A stretch of 64,000 nt of DNA from Simmondsia chinensis (GCA_018398585.1 JAGTTD010000002.1:35084186-35148185); one strand, 5' to 3'; counted from the stretch's first letter, positions 33,353-44,430 are shown. A program made the numbers and translations. The notes: generated from the letters alone by a model not told the origin.

Positions 33353-33605
33353 GATGGCAAATTATGACCCGGCCCATTTGACCCGCTACCTGACTCGACC
33401 GTACTCCAAAAAATCTAAATTTATTAGGACGCGAACCCAAAAATAGACCCGACATGAACTTGACCCAACCCGAGACCCAAACCCTAAATGACCTGACCCT
33501 GAATTCGATCCGATCCAAGTTTGACCCAACCTATGATGACCCGAAATATGAACCAAAATTGTCCTATAACCCAAGATGACCCAAATAGAAATCCAACTTA
33601 TCATA
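33353..33605. repeat. GACCCG-rich interspersed repeat
   Basis: About 250 bp crowded with GACCCG, GACCCA and CGACCC-like words, beginning GAGATGGCAAATTATGACC. Such GACCC-rich, GATGGCAAA-starting repeats occur in plant DNA transposon ends. I see no clear terminal inverted repeat or target duplication; it interrupts the L1 remnant. Confidence 0.4.
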
Positions 33606-33615
33606 GAATCTAAAT

Positions 33616-34780
33616 AATAGGTTAATTATAGTCATTTATTTTACACTTTTATTTATAAATTTTAAGTAAAAAAGACAACTTTGTATATGATCTCCTATTA
33701 AAGCAAAAAAAAAAAAAAAAAAAATGCTTAATATGTATTTGCTGAGTAGGTAATAAACAGAAAACTATGAGAGAGTAGGCTAAGAAAAGTGAAAAATAAT
33801 CATGACATGGAATCAACTCAGACAACATACCCTTTATACTATTTAAGATATATAATAATATTAATTTATATTTTTATAAATGTCTTTTTTACTTTATCTT
33901 TTTATTAAATTTGGGCATGTGCTATTATCCTAATTTGTATTACGTTCCAAAAGTTGTCTATGCCTCATTGTAGGCACCATGTGCCCCTTCAAATCCTCCT
34001 CTTTTTATTAAAAGGCAAAAAATATAAAGTTATACAACTATATTACATTTATAGTATAATTGGAAAAGTATAATATGATACGATAGTATTGTACGCATAT
34101 AACATGTTTGGGTATTTTCTTTTGTATTTTCACAGAAGAAAGGAGAAGAGTATACTCAAAGAAATACATGTGTATTTCTATAGAAAGAAAAAATAAATAA
34201 AAAAAATAAAAGTACAAAATATATATGAAGTATCCTGGATCTTAAAGTAGACATGGAGAGTAGGGTGAGCGATTGGCCATACTTATATTTAGTTTAGATT
34301 ACTCTTTTGCAAGGGGATAATTCTCAACAATAGAAAACCATCACGGTGTAAAAAGTAGTGCAAAATTCCTATTAGAAATATTTGGGATGCCTTGTTCATC
34401 CTTATACTTTGGGAGTTCTAGAGTGTTCCACTTGACAAGTGTCTATGTTCTAGACTCAAAGGATCCTCTCAAAATGGAATCATGTGTAAATTGAATAATT
34501 TTGTTGCGACTTGTGAAGGAGTTTTAAAAAGGGAGAGACAATACAATAGAAACTCATAAATATTGACTTGTTGAGTGTGAGACAACTACCCCTAAAAGAA
34601 GGTTAGACTTCCAAGAGGTTGGCCTAGACTGGATATTTTCTACTAAAGGCTTTGAAGAACTAAATGTTCGAAGGTCCACGCATATGAGGATGCAAAAGTA
34701 CATCATGGGAATTCACTCATTTTGTGGTTGAAATTGGATTTGATTTCCATAGTCCAACTAGTTCATATCGCTAGTCCAAT
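33616..34780. other. No readable gene
   Basis: AT-rich, includes a run of 18 A at about 33706-33724. By position it could be the C-terminal part of the L1 ORF2, but I recognise nothing. Confidence 0.35.
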
Positions 34781-35989
34781 TGCAACACTTTTTAGAAATT
34801 GATTTTTTTTTAGTCTTGAGAATAGTTGGAATCCACACATGACTCTTTTTACATTTTGGAGGCCTTACTCTTTAGCTTTGTAAAAAATTAGGAGGTCATT
34901 GGCGTAATGGATATGTCATAGTTTGATAGAAGGTGAACCTCAATGTGAAATTTGGACACCTAAAAATAGGTTTAGCGGCGCTGTCCGCAATAGCAAGAGA
35001 TTGAGGACCTCAGTTATGATGATGAAAGGAATAGAGAGAGAGTGTCTCCTTGTCCATGTCCTCTCTATATTTTGAATAGTTTCGTGAGGCAATTGTTTAC
35101 TAGGATTGAAGTTGACACTTTGGAGACACAACTTTGTATCTATTTTCTCCATTTGTGACCCGACCCCATTTCGCCAAGAGTCTAGTCGTGGAAATGCCAT
35201 TCTACAGAGTTGAAGGCTTTGTGAAATTCAAATTTTCAAAATAAACTTCGTTGGCAATGAGGGCTCCATCTAGGATTTATCTTCCTTTAGAAAAGGCCCT
35301 TTATGATACAGCTATCAAGGATAGGTTGACTTGAATCAATCGATTGGTAAGTAGTTTTTATACTATAATCACTCTTATGCACCATGGTATGGATTTTACC
35401 CTTGGTGCCTGTTTCTCTTAAGGTCTGAATTTGGTATAGACTCGTTGCTTGTGGAGTATAGTTTTGCTCGATAATGTTGAGATATTAATGAATCCAACGA
35501 TTCAATCAAGGATCAGCTAAGGAATGGCCATATTTCCTAGTGCCTACATGCATTACAAGGTGCCAAATGCATTAAAGACAAGGATTGGATTATTATTCGT
35601 CCCTCTAAATCTAGGTAAAGTCATCTTAACATCTTTATCACGGATAATAAACCTCGCCACCTTGGAGGTACAACTCTTCGAACCATCAAAATTATCTTGA
35701 TGCAACCATCCCTAGGAGCCTCCCAAAAAACTCACTCTCCTCTTTTCATCTTCTTAAGTAGTCTATCTTCTTTGGATGCCCCTAGGGATCATGCCAACAC
35801 TCCCATTCCCATAATATTCGCTTCGTTAGACTAAAGACTTTCATCTATTGGAAACTTGAGTATTTCTATTCTTCTAGATATGCCAGGATAATACTAAGGA
35901 TTTCAACAATTGGCTATTGACACAATTGTTTATGTCCTCCTCCTGACTATTGAGTTCTCTAGTAAAGGAGTAGTAGCGAGGAACGCTAT

Positions 35990-36087
35990 GGTTATTGCAA
36001 TGTTGTGATTTGTTGTTAGCATTGTGCCTTGTCCCACATTTTTCTGCAATGGAACTTGTATTTCAATTATAGGAAAAAAAAAAAAAA
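35990..36087 (+). mobile_element. Possible L1 3' end with poly(A)
   Basis: GGAACTTGTATTTCAATTAT followed by AGG and 14 A residues, resembling the plus-strand 3' terminus of a plant L1. Upstream sequence (35560-35990) could not be assigned. Confidence 0.35.
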
Positions 36088-36585
36088 ACCCTTTGAGTAT
36101 TTTACGAAGTTTATTTATAAATGCGATAAAAATGATCTTGTGGCAAATAATATGATGATGTTACTACTATGCTATTGATAATGGCAATAGCAACAACAAC
36201 AAGAACAAACACAGTACCTGCAAGGGCTCCAGCAAAAGTAGGGTCTGAGGGGTAGATGTACGTAGCCTTCCCCCTTCAGGGGGCTACCTTGAAGAGAGGC
36301 TATTTTCGAGGACCCCCAACTTGAGGAGCTGGTCCGCAACATAGAGCATGTGACCTGGCAGCAGGAGAGCAACACAGCATGAGTAGGAAAAAACATATGG
36401 CGAGCAAAATAACAAACTCAAAGTAAGCCACATCAAGCAGAAATCAAAGGAAAGGTAGGCAAGTAGCAGCTCATGAGAGCAAGTACATAACCTAAGTGCG
36501 CTAGGAGGATGTCAAGGCCTAACACTAGTAAGCTAGACTACCCTACTCCAATTGGAGCATCTATAACCCCTAGATTAGCCCTCCA

Positions 36586-37400
36586 TTAGGCCCTATCTAA
36601 AGCCATCTCCTCCCGAAGGTTTAGGTGGGTGAGGTCTTGTCGGATCGTCTCCAGCCATCTCTTCTTTGGCCTGCCTCTTTCTCTCCTGCCTAGTGTAGTA
36701 TGGGACTGTTCACATCTCCTTACTAGAGCGTTGTCCGGTCTCCTTCTAACATATCCGAACCACCTTAAACGTTGCTCCCTCAGCTTGTCTTCAATGGGGG
36801 CTGCGCCCAGTTTGCCTCTTATGACGTCATTTCTGATCCTATCCTTCCTTGTGTGTCCGCACATCCACCTCAGCATTCGCATCTCCGCTACCTTCATCTT
36901 CTGTGTGTGCTATTTTTTCATCGCCCTGCACTCCGCCCCATACGTTATGGCTGCCTCACAACTGTCTTATAGTATATTCCTTTTAGCTTCAAGGGGAACT
37001 TTTTATCACAAAGTACCACGAAGGCCATCCTCCACTTATGCCATCCCACTTTAATCATGTTGTTGACATCCTTGTCAACTTCGCCGTTGTGCTATAAAAT
37101 GGACCTCATGTACTTGAAGCTTTCCTTCTTCGATATGGCCTCAGATCCAATCTTGACGTCTTCCCGGCTAGGCGTGGTGGAGGGATCGAACTTGAGTTCC
37201 ATGTGCTCAGTCTTGGCTCTACTTAGTCTTAAACCCTTTGACTCTAGTACCCCTCTCCACAGTTCCAGCTTCTCATTTACCTCTTCCCGCAACTCCCCCA
37301 TCAACACTATGTCATCTGCAAAAAGCATGCACCAAGGTACACATCCCTGAATGTGCCTAGTGAGCTTGTCCATTACCAGAATGTACAGATAGGGGCTCAA
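36586..37400 (-). pseudogene. RTE LINE reverse transcriptase, C-terminal part
   Basis: 37092-37400 carries the RT palm with FADDIVLMGELREE (catalytic FADD intact) and the following LSRAKTEHMELKF. 36586-36897 carries the C-terminal region LREQRLRWFGYVRRRP, RRCEQ and GRPKKRWLETIRQDL, a hallmark of plant RTE elements. A stop/frameshift zone lies between them (about 36900-37090). The protein would nick target DNA and copy LINE or SINE RNA; it is not translatable here. Confidence 0.9.
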
Positions 37401-37778
37401 AGCAGAACCCTAGTGTACCCCTACTGTTATCGGGAAAGTGTCTGTCTCCCCGTCCACTGTACGCAGTATAGTCTGTGCCTCCACATACATGTCTCTAATG
37501 GCTCGGATGTATGGCAAAGGGATGCCTTTCCTGTCTAAAACTCTCCAAAGGACCACCCTTGGCACTCTATCATATGGCTTCTCAAAATTAATGAAAACCA
37601 TGTGAAGGTCCTTTTATCTCTCCCTGTATTGCTCTATCGTTCGCCTTAGGATGTGGATGACTTCTATTGTTGATCTCCCAGGCATAAATACGAATTGGTT
37701 CTCGGACACCTCTTTCTATTGCCTTAACCTCCTCTCTATGACCCATTCCCATAACTTCAAAGTGTGGCACATTAGTTT
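37401..37778 (-). pseudogene. RTE LINE RT fingers/palm fragment
   Basis: Reads [20 protein letters not shown] (the KAYDRVPR block with Ala changed to Pro) at 37540-37601 and [13 protein letters not shown] before it joins the palm at 37400. Upstream to 37778 it continues LMCHTLKLWEWVIERR with one stop. At 37778 it abuts the gypsy target duplication and resumes in the correct place beyond 43735. Confidence 0.85.
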
Positions 37779-37783
37779 GATAC

Positions 37784-38603
37784 TGATGCAAATCAAGGAG
37801 CTAGACATGCTGATCATACACGTGGGAATGGAGCTAAATTTGCACAAGACCCTTTGTCACTTCCTAGTGGCACAATTACAAGACTTAGAGCCAAACGTTT
37901 CAAGGAAGCCCTAAATGGGCTAATCCAAGAGAATTGGGCTGATTCTAAAAAGACCAAGATGGGCTCAAATAATAATCAAGGCTTAGTCCATGTCATCAAA
38001 GCAATTGAAGAGGCTAATTACCATGCAAAAACGTGACCAGCATGGTCTGACCATAAAAGGGCGTGAATTTGTTGAGTTTCAAGGATATTAAATGGGGGAA
38101 TGAACTTGGTCTTGGCTGGTTATGTTAAATACATTGAATTTAGTCATTTAGTTAATTTTGGCTGCCTCTAGAAGTCCAAGGGGCCTAAAAACGTGGGGAC
38201 TTATTTATGTTGATGTTTGTGTTGCTTTTAAAGCTGTAGTTATGACTTTTCCTATCCTTGGAGGGTTGTTCCAAGTATATAGCATGGGCATTACAAATTT
38301 TGTAATGAGATTTTGTTTTCAGAAAATTATTATCATTATGAGGTCTTGTGTTCCTCTTCGTTCTTGAAAGAACTCTCTGAACTTATCAAGTTAATCTTGT
38401 GGTGTTCAAACAACCAAACTTATCACCTTGATTCTTGAGAGATTCTTAGGTTTCTTGGTGTGGCGTTTCAATCCTTCGTAGTCTTGGTTTTCATCTTGTT
38501 AGGTGACGGGTCAAGGCTCAACAAATCTTGTCTACACGATCTTGGGGTTCCAAACCATCATTGTTATCAGGTTTCATCCCAATTGTTGGTGAAGTTCATA
38601 TCA
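37784..38603 (+). repeat. 5' LTR of the gypsy element
   Basis: 820 bp; the first about 140 bp also encode the C-terminal tail of integrase when read in the 3' LTR. The primer-binding site TGGTATCTGAGC follows at 38606-38617 (one mismatch to the standard iMet site). Confidence 0.95.
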
Positions 38604-38920
38604 TTTGGTATCTGAGCTTTGGTTCTAAGGCAAGTTTGACTATCTTTTAGTTTCGTTTTTCCTGTTCCCTGCTATAGTACAAAAAAAAAAAAAAAGGGGG
38701 TACACGATTCCAGTAAGAAAATTTCTTCCTTTCAATCTTGTTTCTCTCCTTATTCAAGTTCTTGACCTTTTGATGAGTTTTGGTTGTTTCTCATTTTTGA
38801 ATTGCTGCTAGATTATTTTGAAATTAGTTTCTTGAAGTTCGATTAAGAACTAAAGAAGACACAAAAGAGTGGAAAAAGGCAAGAGTGTGTTAGACCATAA
38901 GAGGGTAAAAGCCGTTTAGA

Positions 38921-39706
38921 GTGAAAACACGAGTGCAAGTGTATCAATCCTTGAGTGAAACACGTGAGGGGAGTGCTTGTAAGGATTCTAACCTTGTTTT
39001 GCAGATTCTAAACATGTCCAATATTCAAGAACAAGACACAACCGAAGAATTTCGACAACCCGCAGTTCCGAACCTCCAAATGGAAGCGTTGTTAGGGGAG
39101 ATGAGGCGTATGTTTAGGGCTGAATTAGAACCTATTCACGAGAGGTTGGACAGGGTAGAAACTGGAACTCCTAGGGGACAGCAACAGGACATCCCCAATA
39201 GGCAGGAAGGTGAGCGTGTTCAGTGGCGGAATGTTGAGGAAGAGGCGGAGTCGGAGGAGTTTGATGAGCCATATTTGAACCGGGGCAGGTTTGAGCGTGG
39301 GTGGGGGAATCGAGAAGCCAGGATGGGTAGGCCTAGGAGGGATAATGATTTAGGAAACATAAAGATTAAAATCCCATCTTTTCAAGGTAAAAATGATCTT
39401 GAAGCTTATTTGCAGTGTGTAAACAAAAGGGTGATGGCGATAAACGCCCAACGAGAGCTTGAGTCGGAGAATGAGGAAGAAGTAGATGATGATGACATGC
39501 CACCTTTGGAGGATACCGATGATGAGCAAAATGCTGTGGTTGGAGATTTATTGGTAGCAAGGCCAGTTCTCAATGTGCAGGTTAAGGAGGAAGAAAGTAA
39601 CCAAAGGGAGAACTTGTTTCATACTCGGTGCTTTGTAAATAACAAAGTTTGCAGTGTCATTATTTATGGAGGGAGTTGCACAAACGTAGCCAGCACTTAT
39701 TTATAG
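38921..39706 (+). pseudogene. Gypsy gag with internal deletion, fused to start of protease
   Basis: 261 codons open. The N-terminal 150 residues are a normal gypsy Gag start, with NIKIKIPSFQGKNDLEAYL near 39352-39412. There the frame jumps to CVNKRVMAINAQRELESE, which corresponds to sequence beyond the zinc knuckle, so the capsid core and most of the knuckle (several hundred bp) are missing in frame. The C-terminus enters protease: VCSVIIYGGSCTNVAS, where the catalytic Asp expected before GGS is Tyr. The frame stops at 39704. Confidence 0.85.
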
Positions 39707-39712
39707 GAGAAA

Positions 39713-40723
39713 TTGGCCTTAACCACCTTGAAACATCCTCACCCTTACCGGATTCAGTGGCTGAATGAATGTAGCGAAATCAAGGTGACAAGGCAAGTGT
39801 TGGTGGCATTATCCATGGGCAAATATGAGGATGAGGTGCTTTGTGATGTGGTTCCTATGCATGCATGCCATTTATTGTTGGGAAGACCATGGTAGTATGA
39901 TCGGAGGGTTACGCATGATGGATTCACAAATAGGTATTCTTTCACTCTTAAAAAGCAACCTATTACTCTTGTGCCATTAACTCCAAAACAGGTCATGGAG
40001 GACCAACAAAAGTTACAAAGATCAAATGAAAAGAAGAAAGAAAAAGAAAGGAAGGCCGAAATTGAGAAAAAAGAGTTTGAAAAAAAGAAAGAGAGAAAAA
40101 CATTGATCAGAGTGAAAAAGAAAGAGAGAGGATTTTCGACCATAGTGAAAGCAAGAGAGGAAAAATTCAATTACATTGCAAAAAAAAGTGAGATCAAGAG
40201 AGCGTTATTTTCACACCAGCCCCTTATTGTACCCATGTACAAGGAGGCTCTTTTATGTACTAATGATCTCGTCGGTACTTTGCCGAGCGATATTGTTTCT
40301 CTTTTGCAAGAGTTTGAAGATATCATTCCGGAAGAGGTACCTTATGGCTTACCTCCAATCCGAGGGATTGAACATCAAATTGATTTCATACCCGGTGCAT
40401 CAATTCCAAACCGACCTGCTTATAGGAGCAATCCCGAGGAGACCAAGGAACTTCAGAGGCAAGTAGGTGAATTATTGGAGAAGGGGTATGTGCGTGAGAG
40501 CATGAGTCCTTGTGCGGTTCCGGTGCTATTAGTTCCTAAGAAGGATGGAACATGGAGGATGTGTGTTGACTACCGAGCCATCAACAACATAACGGTAGAG
40601 TATCGTCATCCCATTCCTAGATTAGATGAAATGCTGGATGAATTGCATGGTTCTTGTGTCTTTACAAAAATTGATCTTAAGAGTGGATATCATCAGATTA
40701 GGATGAAGGAAGGTGATGAATGA
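39713..40723 (+). pseudogene. Gypsy protease C-terminus and RT N-terminal half
   Basis: 39713-39895 is the rest of protease ending CHLLLGRPW then a stop. 39971-40723 carries a Lys/Glu-rich linker followed by RT: LPPIRGIEHQIDFIPGASIP, RESMSPCAVPVLLVPKKDGT, WRMCVDYRAINNITVEYRHP and FTKIDLKSGYHQIRMKEGDE. It ends at a TGA where Trp is expected. RT copies the element RNA in virus-like particles. Confidence 0.9.
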
Positions 40724-41215
40724 AAAACTGCTTTTAAGACTAAATATGGTTTGTATGAGTGGTTAGTGATGCCTTTCGGTTTAACTAATGCTCCGAGCAC
40801 ATTTATGCGTTTGATGAACCATGTTTTGCGTGCATTAATTGGCAGATTTGTAGTTTTGTATTTTGATGATATCCTAATTTATAGCAAAAACTTGGAAGAA
40901 CATGTAATGCATTTGAAATCTGTTTTGGAAATTCTAAGGAAAGAAAAGTTGTTTGCTAACCTCAAGAAGTGCACCTTTTGCACGGATAAGCTTGTGTTTC
41001 TTGGTTTTGTTGTTAGTAAGAGAGGAATTGAGGTGGACGAGGAAAAGGTGAAGGCAATCCAAGAGTGGCCAACGCCTACAACAATCAGCCAAGTGAGGAG
41101 TTTCCACGGCTTAGCTAGCTTCTATAGACGGTTTGTGCGTGATTTTAGTAGCTTAGCCGCCCCTCTTACTGAAGTCATCAAGAAAAATGTGCTGTTTAAG
41201 TGGGGGAAAGAATAA
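40724..41215 (+). pseudogene. Gypsy RT C-terminal half
   Basis: Continues in frame after the [23 protein letters not shown], the catalytic box [12 protein letters not shown] (YFDD intact, about 40855-40890) and the thumb [37 protein letters not shown]. It ends in a TAA after KWGKE. The catalytic residues are intact, so the loss of function comes from the nonsense changes alone. Confidence 0.92.
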
Positions 41216-42538
41216 GAAAAGGCATTTAATCTGATCAAAGAAAAGTTAACTAATGCACCTTTGCTTGTTTTACCTAACTTTGCTAAAACTTTTGAAATTG
41301 AGTGTGATGCTTCAGGAATAGGTATTGGAGCTGTTTTAATGCAAGAAGGCCGTCCAGTTGCTTATTTCAGTGAAAAGTTGAGTGGGGCAGCCCTAAATTA
41401 CCCCACTTATGATAAGGAGATGTATACCTTGGTAAGGGCTTTGGAAAATTGGAAGCACTATCTATGGCAACAGGAATTTGTGATTCACACAGATTATGAA
41501 TCTTTGAAGCATTTGAAAGGACAGCAAAGGTTGAACAAACGCCATGCCAAGTGGGTGGAATTCATTGAAACATTTCCTTATGTGATCAGCTACAAGCAAG
41601 GTAAGGAAAATGTGGCGGCTGATGCATTGTCCCGAAGGTATGCTTTACTTTCCATTTTAGTTACAAAATTGCTTGGCTTTGAATACATTAAGGATTTGTA
41701 TGCACAAGATTCTGATTTTGGTGATGTGTTCAATGCATGTGAAAAAGTGGCATTTGGTAAGTTTTATAGGCATGATGGATTTTTGTTTCTTGAAATTAAA
41801 CTGTGTGTGCCTAAGTGTTCTTTGCATGAATTGCTTGTGAGAGAAGCTCATGGTGGTGGTTTGATGGGTCATTTTGGAATAGCTAGGACTTTAGGAATTT
41901 TGCATGATCATTTTTTTTGGCCTCATATGAAACGTGATGTGGAAAGAATCTGTGAGAAGTGTATCATGTGTAAACAGGCTAAGTCTAAGTTGAAACCCCA
42001 TGGTTTGTACACCCCTTTGCCAATACCTTGTGAAACTTCGACTAATATTTCTGTGAATTTTGTTTTAGGTTTACCTAGGACTAAGAGGGGGACAGATTTA
42101 GTTTTTATGGTGGTAGATAGATTTTTCAAGATGGCACACTTCATTGCATGTCATAAAATTGATGATGCATCACATATAGCTGATTTGTTCTTCAAAGAAA
42201 TTGTTAGGTTACATGGCATGCCTAGGACCGTTGTTCCTGATATGGATGCAAAGTTTTTGAGTTACTTTTGGAAGACTTTGTGGGGAAAGTTGGGAACCAA
42301 GTTGTTGTTTTCTACTACTTGTCATCCACAAACGGATGGTCAAACTGAAGTAGTGAATAGAACTTTGTCTTCTTTGTTGCATGGTATCATTAAAAAGAAC
42401 TTGAAAACATGGGAAGATGGTTTGCCACATGTTGAATTTGCTTACAATAGAAGTATACATTCCGCAACTAAGTTTTCACCATTTGAAATTGTTTATGACT
42501 TTAATCCATTGTCACCTTTGGATTTTCCCTTTGAGTGA
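41216..42538 (+). pseudogene. Gypsy RNase H and integrase
   Basis: RNase [54 protein letters not shown] and ADALSRR. Integrase: zinc-finger HHCC ([10 protein letters not shown] ... [13 protein letters not shown]), then the core. The first catalytic Asp is replaced by Asn ([10 protein letters not shown], near 42050), the second is present in [13 protein letters not shown], and the Glu in [10 protein letters not shown]. The frame ends at 42538 by frameshift and continues in another frame. Confidence 0.92.
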
Positions 42539-43055
42539 ACGTGTGAACTTAGATGGCAAAAAGAAGGCTGAATTTGTAAAGATGATTCATGAAAAGGCAC
42601 GGCTGAACATTGAAAGGAGGACTGAACAATATGTCCATCAAGCCAATAAGGGACGCAAGAAGGTAGTGTTTGAACCAGGAGATTGGGTTTGGTTGCACTT
42701 AAGGAAGGACCGTTTTCCTGAGAAACGGCGTTCAAAACTCCTACCTCGGGGTGACGGACCATTTCAAGTAGTGGAACACATCAATGATAGTGCCTACAAG
42801 CTTGACTTACCAGGTGAGTATGGTGTCATTGCAAGCTTTAATGTTGCTGATTTGTCTCCTTTCGATGTAGGTGATGATTTGAGGACAAATCCTTCTCAAG
42901 AGGGGAAGACTGATGCAAATCAAGGAGCTGGACATGCTGATCATACACGTGGGAATGGAACTGAATTTGCACAAGACCCTTTATCACTTCCTAGTGGCCC
43001 AATTACAAGACTTAGAGCCAAACGTTTCAAGGAAGCACTAAATGGGCTAATCTAA
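42539..43055 (+). pseudogene. Gypsy integrase C-terminus extending into the 3' LTR
   Basis: In the frame after a short frameshift: GKKKAEFVKMIHEKARLNIE, the GPY-type KVVFEPGDWVWLHLRKDRFP, KLLPRGDGPFQVVEHINDSA and FNVADLSPFDVG. It then crosses the LTR boundary at 42911 and ends PITRLRAKRFKEALNGLI at 43055. No chromodomain is present; the LTR-encoded PITRxRAK tail resembles that of CRM-clade integrases. Clade assignment is from motif memory. Confidence 0.85.
42898..42910 (+). other. Polypurine tract of the gypsy element
   Basis: AAGAGGGGAAGAC lies immediately upstream of the 3' LTR start TGATGC, the usual position for the plus-strand primer. Confidence 0.8.
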
Positions 43056-43730
43056 GAGAATTGGGCTGATTCTAAAAAGACCAAGATGGGCTCAAATAAT
43101 AATCAAGGCTTAGTCCATGTCATCAAAGCAATTAAAGAGGCTAATTACCATGCAAAAACGTGACCAGCATGGTCTGACCATAAAAGGGCGTGAATTTGTT
43201 GAGTTTCAAGGATATTAAATGGGGGAATGAACTAGGTCTTGGCTGGTTATGTTAAATACATTGAATTTAGTCATTTAGTTAATTTTGGCTGCCTCTAGAA
43301 GTCCAAGAGGCCTAAAAACGTGGGGACTTGTTTATGTTGATGTTTGTGTTGCTTTTAAAGCTGTAGTTATGACTTTTCCTATCCTTGGAGGGTTGTTCCA
43401 AGTATATAGCATGGGCATTACGAATTTTGTAATGAGATTTTGTTTTCAGAAAATTATTATCATTATGAGGTCATGTGTTCCTCTTCGTTCTTGAAAGAAC
43501 TCTCTGAACTTATCAAGTTAATCTTGTGGTGTTCAAACAACCAAACTTATCACCTTGATTCTTGAGAGATTCTTAGGTTTCTTGGTGTGGCGTTTCAATC
43601 CTTCGTAGTCTTGGTTTTCATCTTGTTAGGTGACGGGTCAAGGCTCAACAAATCTTGTCTACACGATCTTAGGGTTCCAAACCATCATTGTTATTGGGTT
43701 TCATCACAATTGTTGGTGAAGTTCATATCA
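42911..43730 (+). repeat. 3' LTR of the gypsy element
   Basis: 820 bp, about 98 per cent identical to the 5' LTR by hand count, followed by the target duplication GATAC at 43731-43735 and then by the interrupted RTE LINE. Confidence 0.95.
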
Positions 43731-43735
43731 GATAC

Positions 43736-44430
43736 CCCGATAGTTGGCGCAACTCTGAATGTCGCCTTTGTTGTTATATATCGGGATCACTTTGCTCTTC
43801 CTCCATTCCTTAGGCATCTTCTCTCCCAGAAGGATTTGGTTAAATAGTTTAGTCTGCCAACTTACGCCCTTCTGCCCAAAGCAATTACATACTTCTATAG
43901 GTATGCCATCTGAGCCAACTGCTTTACCCCTTCCCATAAATTTCAGTGCTTCCTTGACTTCCTCGGGGCTAATTTTCCTATAGTAACTGTTGTTCTGATG
44001 CTCCTCAGATGTTTGAAGATCACCTAAGGACATCTTTGTCCCTCCTTGTTCGTTGAATAGCTCGTGGAAATACGTTTTCCACCTAGCCTTAATCAGTTGC
44101 CTGTCCACGAGTACCCGTCCATCTTCCCCTCTTATGCATTGTACTCTGTCCAAGTCCCTAGTCTTCCTTTTTCTAGCTTTGGCGATTCTATATAAGTCCC
44201 TCGCATCGTCCTTGTTCTCTAGCCTTTTGTAGAAATCCTCATAAGCTCTTGATTGTGCTTCTCTGACTGCTCTCTTTGCTTCTCTCCTGGCTTGCAGATA
44301 CCGATGTTGCTTATCCTCATCTCTGTTATGATCCCACTCTTTGAAACAAACTCGTTTCGCTTTAATCTTCTCTTGGACCTCCTCGCACCACCACCAGGAC
44401 TCTCTCTTGAAGAAATATTTAAGCAAGTAG
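43736..44430 (-). pseudogene. RTE LINE region between endonuclease and RT
   Basis: A 240-codon minus-strand frame: ESWWWCEEVQEKIKAKRVCF, basic linker EAKRAVREAQSRAYEDFYKR, RWKTYFHELFNEQ, then the RT start EEVKEALKFMGRGKAVGSDG (GKAxGxDGIPxE block) and WRKSKVIPIYNNKGDIQSCA NYRGI. This ends exactly at the gypsy insertion site; the next residues are encoded at 37778 downward. The 5' end near 44410-44430 is a truncation point. Confidence 0.92.

Larger units (their letters stand above)
32818..35560 (-). pseudogene. L1 LINE ORF2 remnant (RT) with poly(A)
   Basis: Minus-strand RT blocks appear in order: FSKGR and ILDGALIANEVYFENLN near 35215-35290 (family pattern AFxxGRQILDGxLIANE), SWRNGVGSQMEK near 35150, HSLSIPFIIITEVLNLLLLR near 34995-35050 (pattern GDPLSPFLFIIxxE), and HIHYANDLLIFYKAKE near 34885-34930, in which the YADD catalytic box is YAND. 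The 3' terminus is probably at 32818 where GGACTTGTATTCAATTCTC precedes a run of 14 A on the minus strand. The part between is eroded and contains another repeat. Dead element. Confidence 0.65.
37784..43730 (+). mobile_element. Ty3/gypsy element, complete ends, internally deleted (CRM-like)
   Basis: 5947 bp. Identical-length LTRs (820 bp each, 37784-38603 and 42911-43730), start TGATGCAAATC and end TTCATATCA, flanked by the perfect duplication GATAC (37779-37783 and 43731-43735). By hand I count about 17 differences between the LTRs, roughly 2 per cent, so it is the youngest large insertion here after the LINE it entered. Order gag-PR-RT-RH-INT is Ty3/gypsy. The integrase frame runs into the 3' LTR, as in CRM-type elements. 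Gag is largely deleted and there are at least four stops and one frameshift, so it is not autonomous. Confidence 0.95.
36189..44430 (-). mobile_element. 5'-truncated RTE-clade LINE, split by a Ty3/gypsy element
   Basis: About 2.3 kb of LINE sequence once the gypsy insertion at 37784-43730 is removed. In order on the minus strand: linker before RT (ESWWWCEEVQEKIKAKRVCF), RT, C-terminal DNA-binding-like region (MRMLRWMCGHTRKDRIRNDV), then a 3' UTR of about 400 bp ending in the Au-SINE/Angio-type module and (GTT)n. The apurinic endonuclease domain is absent: the copy is truncated near 44410-44430, as usual for LINEs. I could not define a convincing target duplication. This LINE supplies the 3' end shared by the truncated copies and 5S-headed SINEs in the window. 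Confidence 0.88.

Noticed and set aside
36629..37054. Plus-strand frames opposite the RTE LINE that look like membrane proteins
   Set aside because: They are antisense to clear RT C-terminal motifs.
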